Numbered from the stretch's first letter, positions 1 through 12,754 are shown. The stretch is 64,000 nucleotides of DNA from Cryptomeria japonica (GCF_030272615.1 NC_081410.1:141617349-141681348), one strand, 5' to 3'. The notes: a model not told the origin generated them from the sequence alone. Program-made: numbers and translations.

Positions 1-2078
1 CACACCTGTAGGCCTCTAATTTCCTGAGAGTTTTCATTCTTAGAGAAGAAATCTGCTGAAAAACAAAGAGCTCTCCACAATATTGCTGGTTCAAAAAATG
101 ACTTCTGGATGCCCAATTTCCCTCCAAAGCTTCATTTTATTCATTTTCATTTTTCCCTCCAAGTACAATTTCGAATTAGGGGATTTTATTCACCCCTTTC
201 AATGATAAAATAATGTTTTATTTTATTTAATCCCCTCCTAGGAATCGAACTTCATGAGGGGGTCATTATTCATTATAAACTTGGTCCCTTATTAAGTTAT
301 AAGCTTAATTTTTAATTGCCTAGGTACTTGGGCCAAATATTATAATAACTTATTATATCATAAAGTGATTTAAATAATCACTTTTATTATTTTTTATTAT
401 TCCCAACTTAGGAAATAATTAAATTATTTTCGAAAAATTCGTAGCTCACTCATCTGGACCCCGATTTGGATTCTGTCTGATGCCCCCTGTCCACTGATGC
501 TGTCTAAATACTGCGAGCTAACTGGCAGTCCCCTCCCAAAATGTAGGAACTCTCCTTAAAAATAGGAACTGTGCCAAAAGTGTCTAGGATGATCTCGGAG
601 GTCTTCTGGTGTGTCCCTGCTAATTCCCAGTTTATACCTAAAAAATAGGGATTCCTCCTAAAATCTAGGAGACTACCCAAGACTGATCAAATTGGCTCTC
701 TAAGCCTTGATATGTTGTCACAAGCCCTTGAAAGGGTCCCCTGCACAATCTTCTGCCAACCTCATCTGTCAACTAACCTGCCTAAGGAGGGGACATTACA
801 GAAAAGTGCATATGTAATATGCTGCCCTGTTTTGCCTTCGTTTTTTTGTTTTGGAAAGTGTTTTGTAATAGTTTTGAATTAACAATTAAAGTGCAAATAA
901 TAGAAGTAATTGAAGCAAACCAATAAATCAGAAATTTGACAAAACACAGAAATACATGAGGCTGAAAATTCCAGATTTTATTTCTGATTTGAAAAGACAA
1001 TATTTTTCAAAATTATGAACAACCCAGAATAAAATGACAGTACATATCTATTTCAAAGATACCCAGAAAATGCAGCAATGATATAGCTCGAGTTGTTCAC
1101 AAAATATGCAATCTAGATGTGACAAAGTGGACACCACTCTCTAAAAACTCCACCAAAACCCATGCAGAGGATAAGCAAGGCAAAACAGATCCAAATTGCT
1201 ACAGTAGCTTTAACTCCTCAAACCCTAACCGCCCAACAAATAAATAGTATGGCCAATCACAAAGAGGTATATGTACAACTAGCATATGAGAGTATGGCCA
1301 ACCCAAAAGAAACAAGAGCAGCAGCAAACTCCTCAATATCGATCTCTCTCAATCAGAGTAAAAACTAAACAATAGAATCCTCAATCAGCTCAAATGTATT
1401 TCTTGAATGAAAACACCAAGAAATCCTCCAGATTATATCTCTCAAAAATGTGGACTTTGGAGAATGTTGCCTACAAGGGGTTTCGTCCTCACAAACCAAA
1501 GAAGAGCAATCTCTTCTAGAAAAAATGAAAATATTAAATATCAAACTCAGCATGAGAAATGAGCTCTACAAAACTGCTTTTATAGCTCTCCTAGGAAAAT
1601 CGTCCCTCTTCACTTTTTGCTTTTAATTTAATAAAAAGTCACTTTTTAATCTTCCAATGTAACATCCAAATATAAAAATGCCCCATTCATTTAAAATAAA
1701 TCATCCATCACTTTATAATTGGCCCCTGTATTCTCTTTATTAAATAGATTAAAATAACAATAAAGTTAAATCGTTAATTTAACTTTATTAATTAATAGCT
1801 TATCGTTACTTATTTAAAATCACTGAACTATATAAAATGCTGAGATAATCATCAAAACCGAATCCACTGAGTCACTGACAATACTAAAAATAGTAACCTT
1901 GCCAGCTGGCTCAGTTAGTGCTCAAAATTGACTTATTAAAAGTACTAAGTATTGGAAGGCTAACCCAAAACCACTTTAGAAAAAGGCATAATGCTCATAA
2001 TGATGGTGTGAGCAACTAAATATCAAATGTGTAATGTCCCCACTTCGAAATACAATTTAATGATAAATAATAATGATA

Positions 2079-2119
<41 letters not shown>

Positions 2120-2260
2120 GAACACTCACCTTTGGTAATGTTGACCGTTGACATTCTTTATCAACACTGCTAGTTTTATTCTATCTTAAAAAAATTTGCA
2201 AGCTGCAAAATGTGTTCTTGGAGACGTCAAAGGAACTCTCACATTTGGCAGTGCTGACCT
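1..2260. other. non-genic, AT-rich flank
   Basis: No convincing coding exon was seen. The short frames here have no recognisable domain. The string GGGGACATTACA ends at 800, and its complement TGTAATGTCCCC starts near 2031. Both resemble LTR starts facing away from each other, but no partner LTRs or target duplications could be traced, so no element is called. Confidence 0.4.
2086..2115. repeat. (TG)15 microsatellite
   Basis: An uninterrupted run of about 15 TG dinucleotides directly follows a short (AT)n stretch. It is a simple-sequence repeat, potentially polymorphic, and no function is inferred. Confidence 0.95.
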
Positions 2261-2289
2261 TTGTCATTCTTTATGAACATTTCCAATCC

Positions 2290-2715
2290 TAGGAATACAA
2301 ACTCCAATCAGAACGGATCATTTGATACTCACCAATCTACAAATAGATATATCTTCGCTCTTGGATTAGCAGTAATTTCAAGGCAGAGCAACTTACAAGA
2401 TACAATGGTCTTATCTTCGATAGAAGTAGAATATAAAGTAGCTGTAAGTACAAGGTGTGAGGTGATGTGGTTGCAAAGGATCTTTGTTGATCTTCAACTA
2501 GGTTCCACCACCCAAACTTCACTCTTTTTTGATCTATTCTATCATGCATACACTAAGCACATTGAGATTCATTACCATTACATCCACTAGTGGGTTGGTA
2601 ATGAAGATTGCATCACCATTACATCTGCTGGTTGGTCCATCGTGTCTTTATTATTGTCCTGTAGAGGAGCAAATTGTAGACATAATAGGTAAACTGCTTA
2701 GCAGAGTTATTTGAC
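2290..2715 (+). pseudogene. Copia RNase H remnant
   Basis: This is a decayed 3' end of a Copia polyprotein. One frame reads STNRYIFALG, then ALSSTEAEY-like LSSIEVEYKVA, then TKHIEIHYHYIH, which are the order and spacing of the Copia RNase H domain (usual forms: STSGYVFTLG, ALSSTEAEY, TKHIDIRYHF). The frame stops at about 2589. A second frame continues with YCPVEEQIVDIIGKLLSR, matching the usual end YCPTEEQVADILTKPLSR, so there is at least one frameshift. A purine-rich stretch at about 2757-2765 could be the polypurine tract of the lost 3' LTR. No integrase or reverse transcriptase is present upstream, so this is a fragment. Confidence 0.75.
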
Positions 2716-3629
2716 AGATTTAGAGATAAGCTAGGCATTGGATTTGATTTATTCTTCAGGGGGATATCAGATAATATACATTTAGGAAATGCAGCTGTTA
2801 ACTATAGCTGTTTTCTGTTCAAGTTTGCTTAATAATAGGCAACTTGTCATGCATAAGTCAGTTAGTGGTTAGTGTTTCGTTATATAGTTTTTGTTGTATT
2901 ATCATGATGCTAGCTTATATACAGCAGCATTTTCCCATGTAATATTGTGGTCTATGCTTGTAATCAGCTACTGATTAAGGTTCAAACTTATACTTGCCTA
3001 TGGATATTGCTGCAGTTCAGATACCCAAGAAAATTTTATGTGACTGCCTCTCTCTTTCTCTCTCACGCACACAGAGGTCTGCAAGTTTCAGTATCCTTTC
3101 TAGGATCTTCACTTTGGAAATATGAGGAGGTGCATCTGGTGATCTCACTGTACAATGTAGGCACACTTTATCAGCTTGAATAAAATATATTGTTGTATGT
3201 GATTTGTTTCATTTTTCCTTGAAAGCTTATTGACACTGTGATAGACCAAAATTTCTTGAATGAGGGACCTGTCTTTCAGATGTTTATGTGTATATATTAT
3301 ATATACTTCACCAACTTCTTTTCTGACTTATCTAGAGTTCATTGATTGCGGCTTTAGCTTCAGTTAGCACTTCTATTGTGTTAGTTGAGTTTTGGGTTGT
3401 TGAACTTGGGGTTGAATTTAGCACATCTACTTTCTGTTGTAACTACTAATTTTGAAGCCCTTTGACCTACTTGTGAAATCTGCAAACATTAACATTAACT
3501 AGACGTTAATTGCAACTGGGTATTGTTTCTTCTTGTAAGCTAAAGTCAGAGATCAGTTTTGCTTATTGTGTTTGACACCATTGTCAGGATATGGCTAACA
3601 TTGAAATGCATTGATGGTTTTTGCACTAG

Positions 3630-3674
3630 AAGTAAACAACTCTTTGGAAGGGCTAAAGAAGCACATTGAGCAAG
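3630..3674 (+). CDS. exon of host gene (first exon recognised here)
   Basis: This 45-bp exon lies between an acceptor (TTTTGCACTAG) and a donor (CAAG/GTATGC). It enters with two bases that complete a codon, then gives VNNSLEGLKKHIEQ, and leaves one base (G). That base is completed to GCC by the first two bases of the exon at 19653, which is why the two are joined. The composition is charged and helical, fitting the helix-rich exon that follows. Upstream exons, including the start codon and any targeting peptide, were not found and may lie left of the window. An exon this short is only credible because of the phase match and the shared character of the next exons. Confidence 0.6.
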
Positions 3675-4725
3675 GTATGCAAATCAAAATATTCTAGTTA
3701 AAATTTATTGTGCTTTCTTTTATTTTGTCAGAGGTATTCTGTGCTTGATGGTATAATGCAAATTAGAACTCTTTATCCCTGTGCTGTGGGCTGTCTGGAA
3801 TATGTTATGGTCTCACCAAACAATCAAGGTCTTTCTGTAATATTTCTATTGTTTCGTGCTAGTCCTGTATTTTATAGTCATTATTGATTCAGTTATAGCT
3901 ATGTGCTAGGTGTCGAGTTCTATATTGGTGAAGAGGATTTTATAGTTGCGAATAACAAATATTTCTAAAACCCGTACAAGGAATCCCCAATTTTTTTTTT
4001 TTTTTGGTAGGAATGCAACTGAAGGTTGTCTAATGTAGCTGGATGGACCTTATTATATGATATGAAACAAATGGAAAGAAATAATATTTAATTGGGATTT
4101 TGTGTGGAGGTGCATAGATAGACAACTCGCTATTAAGTGTGAGGCTGTTCAAGCTAGGAGAATGCATTTTTAATTGATATTGTCCTCAAACCTACATATC
4201 ATTGGTAAGAACCTTTGCCTCCTGTTGTGACCATTTCACACATCGCCCCATCAAAATGGGGACCCCCTCTCTTTTTTGGGTTTTGTTTTCTCTTTGCTTG
4301 GCTTCTCTCTGCTTGTTTGGTGTTTTGAGTGAGTTAGTGATGGCCTAGGTTAGGTAAATTAGGGTTTCCTTCATAGAGCTTGCCTAGGGTTCCTTTTAGG
4401 GCCAAGTCTGGCCTAAGCTTGGGGAAGTCATTATTCTTTGCCTAAAACCCTGATGTAAATTTTAACAAGATCTTGCCTTAGAAAGTTGGAGAATGTATAT
4501 TTTGTAGAGGAAGTCTTGAGGGGTTTAAGTCTAGATGAGTTAGGGTTGTGAGTTGTTAGGCCAGAGTCTTGTCTTCTGTGGAGTTTGAGTTGGTGTGATG
4601 AAGCAAATAATCGAAGTGTAGGCACGAACGATGAAGGCTAGCGAGGGCAAGTTTGGAGGGATGTAATAATGAGAAATATACTTGAAAATTTGAGAGAGAG
4701 TTAAGGATTTGAGCTTAAAGAAGAA

Positions 4726-6352
4726 TTTCGCTTCTGACCCTTCCAAAGGTTCTACAGCGAATTTTCCTAAGAGCCTCTCTTGGTCCTAACTTGGGCTATA
4801 ACCCTTGCTTCCAGGCTTCAATTGAATGAAGAATGATCGATCCATGCCATTGGAATGAGTTGCAACAATATTGGATGAGGAATTTGAACCAAAAAGCATA
4901 ATTTCGCTCTTGACCCTTCCAAAGGGTCTAGAGCGAAATTCCTCTTAAGGTCATGTACCTTCCAAAGGTACCCAAGCGAAATTGTTAAGATATCCTTTTG
5001 ATCCATCATTTTGAACTAGATGCCCCCTTAAGGTGATTTGTTAGCATGTCCTAGGGTGAGGGCAATGTGAATAAGGATGAAGTTTGAGTGTTCGATTGAT
5101 GTCCAAGACTAATCCTTAAATTTCACTCCTGACCCTTCCAGAGGGTCCAGAGTGAAATCCTCCAAAAGACCTAATTCTTCACTAGAGACATTGAATGGTG
5201 GTCATGCATGGCAAGGAAAAGATTCAAAAGTCAAGTCTAAAACAAACCTAAGTGAAAAGGGATGTGAATTGAGCCTAGAAGAGCAAATTCGCTCCTAACC
5301 CTTCCAAAGGGTCCAGAGCGAATTTCTTCATAAAGCATTATACCTTGCTCAAACCTTTGAACTAATTCATTCCCAAGAGGTTTTGAAGGCGAATTGACTT
5401 GATCTTGATAAGGTAAGGGTGAAAAGACAAGTCCAAGGCAAGTTGAGTGTAAATTGAGTCTAGAAAAGCAAAATTCGCTCCTGACCCTCTCAAAGGGTCC
5501 AGGGCAAAATTCTTCTAAGCTCCTGACCCTCTCAAAGGGTCAAGAGCGAAATCCTTAGATGGACTCTCAATTTCGCCTAGTGCACTAAAAGAACCTTGTT
5601 TTTGATAGCGAATTGTCTTGATGGTGATAGAAGGAGGTTTGATAAGTTAAATTCAAGGCAAAGAAAGGATGAATGGAAGATGAATTGAGCCTAGGAAGAA
5701 TTTCGCTCCAGACCCTCCCAAAGGGTCCAAAGTGAATTCTCCTAAAAACACATATTTCTTCCTTGTTCAAATCAAAGTTTTTGTTCCTAGGGCATGGTTG
5801 AGGGAGGATTGATGTATACTTGCCTTAAGAAGTGAATTGAAGTGAAGGCAATGATGAATTGAGGCTAAATGACAAAAATCACTCCTGACCCTCTCAAAGG
5901 TTCCAGAGCGAATTTTCATAGGATCCTCCCTTTTGCTTCGAATTTGGACTAATTTTTTCCTTCTAGCCTTAACTAGGATGTTATCATGCCTTGGAAGCAA
6001 TTGAAGGGTGAGAAAGTGAAGGATTTGAGTCTAAAAGAGCAAATTCGCTCCTGACCCTCTCAAAGGGTCCAAAGCGAAATTCATCTAAGCTCCTGACCCT
6101 TCCAAAGGGTCCAGAGCGAAATCCTTAGAATAGCCTAATTTCTTGCCAAAAACATTGAATGGACATCACTTTGAGGGCAGATGGGCTTGATAGAGATGGA
6201 GGGAAGACCAAGAAGCTAGGCCTAAGAGCAAAGTTGAAGGAAATGGTGAAGGTTTGAGTGCAAATAGCTATTCGCTCTTGACCCTTCCAAAGGGTCCAGA
6301 GCGAAATTCTCTCAATAGGTCCTGTCCTTCCAAGAGTACCGAAGCGAACTTC
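4726..6352 (+). repeat. E1 hairpin-motif array
   Basis: About a dozen degenerate copies of a ~36-bp imperfect palindrome are present, consensus arms TTCGCTCCTGACCCTT and AAGGGTCCAGAGCGAA around a short centre. Copies start near 4726, 4903, 5120, 5287, 5473, 5517, 5700, 5878, 6043, 6089 and 6270, with most spacings between 165 and 227 bp. Some units carry a second half-copy close by (5517, 6089). The sequence between motifs is strongly diverged. The same array, reverse-complemented, is in E2. Confidence 0.9.
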
Positions 6353-6567
6353 TTGGATAGACTTCATACTTCACCTAAAACATTGAAAGAACATCATTTT
6401 GAACAAAATTGGCTAAGTCGGCCTATGAACATTGATAAACCGGTTTCACCCTTGGCGCCAAAGCAATTTTTAAATTTTAATACAAAGTCGGCCAGCTTAA
6501 GAAGGTGTAATAATAATTTTTTTTTATGAATAGCAAAGTCAGCTTTTTAAGGGAGAGGTGAAAGCAC

Positions 6568-6575
6568 CTATAAAG
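6568..6575 (+). promoter_or_regulatory. TATA box upstream of E1 ORF
   Basis: CTATAAAG lies 733 bp before the ORF start and about 500 bp before the splice donor at 7069. Exactly the same octamer occurs at the equivalent place in E2 (37026-37033, minus), between the hairpin array and the ORF. Conservation of position in two copies is the main support. Confidence 0.55.
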
Positions 6576-7068
6576 GAGAGTTGATCCTAAAGCATTCATC
6601 ATTCATTCAAACAAATTCTTCCTTGGAGCGAATTTAAGGAGCAGATTTGAAGAAGCGAATTCCAGCAATTAGAAAGCGAATTTCAGGTTTGACAAGTACA
6701 AAACCAGAATCTCCAAAGGGCGAAATCAAAAGGGAGAGCGAACAGCAGTAGCTGAACTCATCAAGACGAATTTCAAAGGCAGATTTTATTGGGTGGATTG
6801 GTGATTGAGAAGGCAAAAGACATATCATATAAACGCAGGTCAAGGCAGATTCAACACTTTTAATCTCAGGCCTGATCCTCTCAAGGATGTGCTTGAAGAT
6901 CAGCAATCCTCTGAGGGTGAATTTGATTTACTTAAGGTGCAGACCTGAATCTTTTAGGGGAGCGAACTTCTTTGAACAGCATATAGGAAGGAGGTAAATT
7001 CAATAGCAAGACATTATTTACCCCTCTTTTCAGGTTCATTTCTTTCAAAGCTCAAGATCAAGTTTGAG

Positions 7069-7293
7069 GTATGTTCAATGTCTAAATTTGGATGAAGAGC
7101 TGATTCACTTCAATAAAGATTATTTTTGTAAAGTTAGGTCTTCTTATTTAGATTGATTCATTTGTAATTTCAATTTGAAAATTTCAATGCTTATGCATTT
7201 ATTTTCAAATTGAAGTTCAATTGTTCTTTTTAAGGTCTTGAATCACCTATCTTTGTGACTATACCTAAAACCCTAACTTAAACCCTTTCATAG
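7069..7293 (+). other. predicted 5'-UTR intron of E1 ORF
   Basis: Donor GAG/GTATGT and acceptor CCTTTCATAG define a 225-bp intron whose 3' border sits 7 bases before the ATG at 7301 (leader GTGACAA). E2 has the same layout: GAG/GTATGT, TTGTGTAG, leader GTATCAA, 243 bp. E3 has a similar candidate of 227 bp. Confidence 0.55.
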
Positions 7294-7332
7294 GTGACAA
7301 ATGGCGGCCCCCAAGGCAAGTGGATCCTCTAC

Positions 7333-7594
7333 TCGGCAAGCCCTCATTAAGGAAGATCAAAGGAGTGACGACTTGTAGACGAGGATCACATCCAAATGGA
7401 GCAATATTGGAGACATCAACTTAGGAAACTTCGATGTGAAGAAGTTTCGAGAAGAACCCTACATCGGCAAGCCCTCATTAAGGAAGATCAAAGGAGTGAC
7501 GACTTGTAGACGAGGATCACATCCAAATGGAGCAATATTGGAGACATCAACTTAGGAAACTTCGATGTGAAGAAGTTTCAAGAAGAACCCTACA
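7333..7594 (+). repeat. 131-bp tandem duplication in E1 ORF
   Basis: Two nearly identical 131-bp copies (7333-7463 and 7464-7594) each begin with TCGGCAAGCC, and the same ten bases occur a third time at 7595. The unit is not a multiple of three, so the duplication breaks the reading frame. Short identical bases at the borders fit a strand-transfer slip during reverse transcription. Confidence 0.9.
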
Positions 7595-9671
7595 TCGGCA
7601 AGCCATCACCCATAGCCAAGAAGATAATTGAGAGTGGAATCATGAAGGCAGCAGGTTTCCCTCCCGCATTCAGGTGTCATGAGCTAATGATCGAATGTGC
7701 CAGGCATTATGATTCGCATTCAAGGACAATTGTAGCCAAGGATGGGACTATCCTCGCCTATCTCTCAGAGGGAGCTATAAGTGAAGCTTTTCATCTTCCA
7801 TAGCAGAGAGATATGATCTACAAGAGCCTAGAAGGAGTGAAGTCTATCTATGAAGATGATCTCGATACTTGTCTAAATTTCATCAATAAGAATTGGTTGC
7901 TCAATAGTAGGCCTCGGCTGAATAAGATACCCAATACACCTCACATAATTGATCTCCAAGAAGAATTCAGAGACTTAATAACCATGCTTAATCGAGTTGT
8001 AGGTGCCTCTCAAACCTTCTTTTTCGACAAGTGGATGTTCTTATTTATACAAGTGATCATTCAAAGAAAAGGGATGTTCAATTGGGCCAGGATTATCAGT
8101 AACAACCTAGACGTGCAGTTGAGAAGGTTAGTCCCTACTAAGTCATTCCACATGAGCTCATATGTTATATATTCTCTAGCCAGATGTTATGAGTATGCGG
8201 GACTACCACACATAGGCGTTGTTGGGAGAGGACCCGGAGAGATAAGAGTATGTGATTCCTATGCCCAATTGCATCATCCGCCTAAGAATTACTACAAGCT
8301 AGTCAACAATACTTTCACAATGCATATCACCAGGACACTACAAGGAGGAATTCATCAACGACTTTCTCCATAAGCACAAGAGCTCGTGAAGAAACATGGT
8401 GCGTGGTTCATTCAATTTCCTAAATTCACCTACATCAGAATTCATGGATGTCCCTCACCTCCTTATGTGTTGCCAAGGTATCCGACGGATAGAATAATAC
8501 TACTTGAAGTGACTAGACAATTGGCAGCTTGTGTTAAGGCATCAAGACATAAGCATGGGAATGGTATCCCTATACCCATTTCGCTTGGAAATTCAATTGA
8601 AGTTTGTCCTAATTCTCAAGCAGTTGAAGATGCAAAAAAGGAGCTATCTCTCTACTCATTCACATCTTTTGCTTCGAGAGATAATTTTGATCCTAGTGGT
8701 CATATGGAAGAAACAGTTGGGAAGAAACACAAGCATGTGTCCCAAGTAGAAGATTTTTGGATAAATGCTCAAGATGATTTGGAAATAAAGAAGAGGATGC
8801 ACTCTTGATTGCCCTTGGATCTTATCAGGAGATGCAAAGTTTATAGAGTAGTAGATCAAGCACAAGACAGTGGCAGATAGCTTCAATCTTCCTATGAGAA
8901 AGAAGACAAAGAAGTGAAGATTGATTGGGATGAGCAAGAGGTCACGGACTTGAGAGCTTTGATGGATCCAGTCTTGAGTTATACTTGCAGATGGGTGGAT
9001 ATCCAACATCAAAAGTTGAAGGAGCAAAACATAGCTATGACATTCAACTTAGAAACAAAGAAGGAGAGGCGAGTGCAAGTGAGAACACTTCTCATTCTAA
9101 GGGGTCGAAGAGAAAGGAGGGACCTGAAAAGAGAGAATCATCCAAGAAGAAACAAAAGGTGAATCCTGATCATCCCTCTAGTGCTTCTTCTAGATATGAA
9201 AAGGAGATAAGTCAAGGAGAGGATCAAAGAGAGAAGGTGTATGAGATAGATGAGTCCATGGAGTCCACGATACAAAATGATAAACAAGACAAAGGAAGGA
9301 CACCTCAGCATTCATCAAGTCAGTCTCTTCCTCTCCAAGTTGGTGTTAATGAGCAACAAGGAGAAAGAAATGATGATGAAGCAACATCTCCTTTTAGAGG
9401 CGAGTAGTCATTGCCTGAGGAAATGCAAGTAAAAGAAGGAAAATCTTCCATTCCAGATTGGATCAGAGAAAGACTTACAAGGGAAGTTGTAGTTGAAGAA
9501 GAGCAAGTATTCGATTTGGAAAGTCTTCTAAGCAAGTCTCCAGAGGGTATTGAAAAGAAGAAAGCTACAAAGATATCTAAGGTGATCATAGATGATACAG
9601 GCTCCAGAAAGATACAGATAGCTACACCAACAGTGGACAAGTATGACAATGAGATCATGGCAGAAGAATAT

Positions 9672-10018
9672 TGTTAGGCGTAAAAACGTATGTTAGTACG
9701 AATAATAATTATAAGCGTGTTATGTGTGTTTATGTTTTGCTGTTGCCGAGAGGTTCCCGTCGGGTAGTTGGGAGTTGGTGACGGTTGGCAACCTGGCCAA
9801 CCGTCGGGTCTATATATTGTTTGGTTGGAACCTCGGTAGGGGGATTTTATGTATGGACAATTCTGGACATTGGAATAAAGATATAACTTTCTGGTCTAAT
9901 TATTATCATTTGTCATTTATGTTATGATGTACAATTGTTCTGTTCCATGAATGCTTGGTATGTGTAGGAACTACTGTGTTATCTGATTATTCACCAACTA
10001 TACATTTAGGACTAAACA
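9672..10018 (+). repeat. 5' LTR of nested element
   Basis: It starts TGTTAGGCG and ends GGACTAAACA. It matches 15820-16167 except for a handful of substitutions. A TATA-like TATATATTG lies at about 9811. Confidence 0.97.
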
Positions 10019-10021
10019 TTT

Positions 10022-10028
10022 TGGCGCC
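10022..10028 (+). promoter_or_regulatory. primer-binding site core
   Basis: TGGCGCC, starting three bases after the 5' LTR and continuing ATTGCCTG, is the common form of primer-binding site in plant Ty3/Gypsy elements, where TGGCGCCGTTGCCGGGG-type sites occur. The 3' part is diverged here. Confidence 0.7.
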
Positions 10029-10078
10029 ATTGCCTGAACGAACCTGGAGATAACCATGGCGGCAAGCGGAAGCAATTA

Positions 10079-10734
10079 ATGGGTAGACCATTTAACCAAC
10101 AATTAATTGTCGTGGACAACAACACGCACGAAGAGAGTACCGCGGAAGAGGAACGAGAGGATCAGTTGACGGCAGACTTGGTGGAGTTGTGGGACGTGTC
10201 GGTCACGCAGTACGTACGGCGAGAGGCTCAGGAGAGAGCCGTCTCGGAAGGTACGGTACGTGGTGAACTCACCGTCAGCACCCCTGTCTTTGACCTACTC
10301 GGGACTATTCCAAGGTTACTCGCCAGGAATTTGATTGCACTCCAAGACCATAGGGAGGAAACGACAAAGGAACTTTGGCGGCAACAAGTTCTCCGATGGT
10401 ACGAGGAACGGAGTCGTAGGGAGGAAGAGGATAGGGAGGCCAGTTAGCGCCGTACCTCTGGCACTTGATGTCCCTACGGCCGAACAAAGACAGACGTACC
10501 ACTGCTACCGAAGGAGTAAACGAGGGAACTATACGACGATCCCTCCGCATAAAAGAACAGGCCGACAGGAGACGACAACTAAGAGAGGTTGCCGACTCGA
10601 GGAGTTCAGAGAAACACAACAGAAGTCGGAGTCGTAGTCGGGAGAGGCAAAAACCGTGTACGTGGAAGGAGTTGGCCGAGGTCGCCAAGAACCTGCCACT
10701 TCCAGACGTAGCGGAGGAAGATCTCGCCGACTAG
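10079..10734 (+). pseudogene. 5' leader ORF of nested element, broken
   Basis: Two reading frames follow one another (10079-10447 and 10465-10734). They are rich in Glu, Arg and Ser, with an RSRSRSRERQ tract near the end of the second. They look like one charged N-terminal Gag extension split by a frameshift or stop. The first frame contains a short hydrophobic stretch (FDLLGTIPRLLARNLIAL). No known domain is recognised. The frame that follows at 11086 is the recognisable Gag. Confidence 0.5.
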
Positions 10735-11085
10735 GCCCCACATTCGACGTCAAGTGAAGAAGACTCCAGAACCGAATCACAAAACACCCAATCGGAATTT
10801 TCCGAACAAGGAGAGGAGGCGGTAGGAGACCTGCACGAGGAAATCGCCACTATTTTCAAAGCAACGTTGTCCGGCATTAAAAACTTGTCCTTGTCAGAGG
10901 GCATCAAAATAGGAAGATCAGATCCGGAAACCCCGGGAAGGAGGGACTATAGAAGTGAAGGTGACCAAAGCCTGATTGGCAGGGGCCCAACCAAAATAGG
11001 ATCGTACGGTACCATCCGGACACATAGTACCTTCCCGACATATAGCCATTTCTAGGCACTGCATAAAACCGCACAGAAAAGAACG

Positions 11086-12754
11086 ATGGCACACACCCCG
11101 GAGAAACAAAAACTTCCAAAATTCATGGGCGATGGGTCAAAGGACCCCGTACGACATTGCAAGACATGCGTCACCATCTGGGAAGCAAATGGCCAGGACG
11201 ACCGAGATTATTGGGTGAAGGCATTTCCGGCCACTCTGCGAGGAATAGCTATTGACTGGTACACAGACCTTGATGCTCAGCATAAAACATCCTGGAGCAA
11301 TCTGAAGAAGGCCTTCGAGGAAGAATTCAAACTCCTATGGGATGACAACGAGATTGTGGCGGAAATTTACAACACCAAACAAGGAAAAAACGAAAGTGTG
11401 TGCGCATATAATAGAAGGCTGAGGGAACTGCTTAACAAAATGGAGAACTAGCCGACAGATGGTCTCAAGAAGCGGTGGTTCGTGGAAGGATTGGTACCAT
11501 CCCTGAGAAGGACGATGAAAGTAGTCCCTCCGCCATCGTACGATGAAGCATACAACTGCGCCATGGATATTGAAAGTGAAAACAAGACATCCCGGGGGAA
11601 GCGACGGACCTGTGATGGTGACAACACGGACGAAGACAGCGACGGGGGATCCAAAACCGTGCAAGCACTCCAGAAGGATATGATGAGGATGATGAAGGAG
11701 TTAAAAGGTGACATAGAAAGTGGTAGGGAAGGAAAAGAACTATGGTGTATTGACTGCAAGACTAAAGGACACACTAAAGGAAGTTGTCCCCGTAAAGTTT
11801 TCAGTGACATCTGCCAATGGGACATTCCACTAAGGAATGCCCGTACAACTTGAAAGCACGGAGCACACAAGTGCTCTACGCCCAACCCGACCAAGCCACA
11901 CCGCCGACAACACCGACGAAGCCAACAACAAACTCTGACACCTCACCTGGAGGGTACAAAAACAATCGGTGGGGAACAACAGATCCAACAATAACACATC
12001 GAGGAGCAGAATTCAATACGACGGGAAGGGCCGACCCATGATTCAGTGCAGGAAGTGCAACGAATGGGGTCACTTTGCTCGAGAATGCCAAAACGGAGGT
12101 GATGTGGGAAGTTTGCTGTGCAGATGGTGCGGTCTAGGAAATCACGAGGACATAGATTGTCCAAAACAAAAATGGGTGAACATGCTCGATGTGGAGGGAC
12201 CAAGAGAAGACATATTGGCAATCACAAGGTTGCAGAACAAGAAAGCCATGTACTCGAACCCTCACATAGAAAAAGAGAGACTCCAGGAGGTAAGGGTGGA
12301 TATCGAGCGGGCGATGGTTGGAGAGCGGAGGGCCTCGCACCTGGTTGCTGATACACTAGTCCGGTCGGAACTAGAGAAGACTATCATCAAGCAAATGTTA
12401 CAAACTACAATACTCATACGGGTGTATGACCTTCTACAGACCATGCCACAGTTAAGGATGGCTCTGACAAATGTAACCGGGGACACTACCATTGGTCAGG
12501 AACACCAAACGATGACAAATTCTAGTATGGACCCGGTGAAGGGATCCGGTATGGATGCCATGAACCCTATGCTACTAGCGGTGGGCGTCGGACGAAAACC
12601 CGCAGTGGTAGAGATGGATATATTGGGACAAAAGCTGACAAACACCATTGTTGATGGTGGGTCCGGAGTCAATGTACTGTCGGAGGAAACTTGGCGAAGC
12701 TTCGGCAAACCAACACTATGGCCACCAACCTTCCACCTGGGCAGGGCGGATTAG
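11086..12754 (+). pseudogene. Gag (retrotrans_gag domain plus zinc knuckles)
   Basis: The core FPATLRGIAIDWYTDLDAQ...SWSNLKKAFEEEF is the retrotransposon Gag signature. A stop (TAG after NKMEN, 11449-11451) and a frameshift near 11815 break the frame. Zinc knuckles follow: CIDCKTKGHTKGSC (complete CX2CX4HX4C), then CQMGHSTKEC across the frameshift, then CRKCNEWGHFAREC, then CRWCGLGNHEDIDC. Four knuckle units is more than the usual one or two. Gag would form the particle and bind the RNA. The same frame runs on into the protease. Confidence 0.85.
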
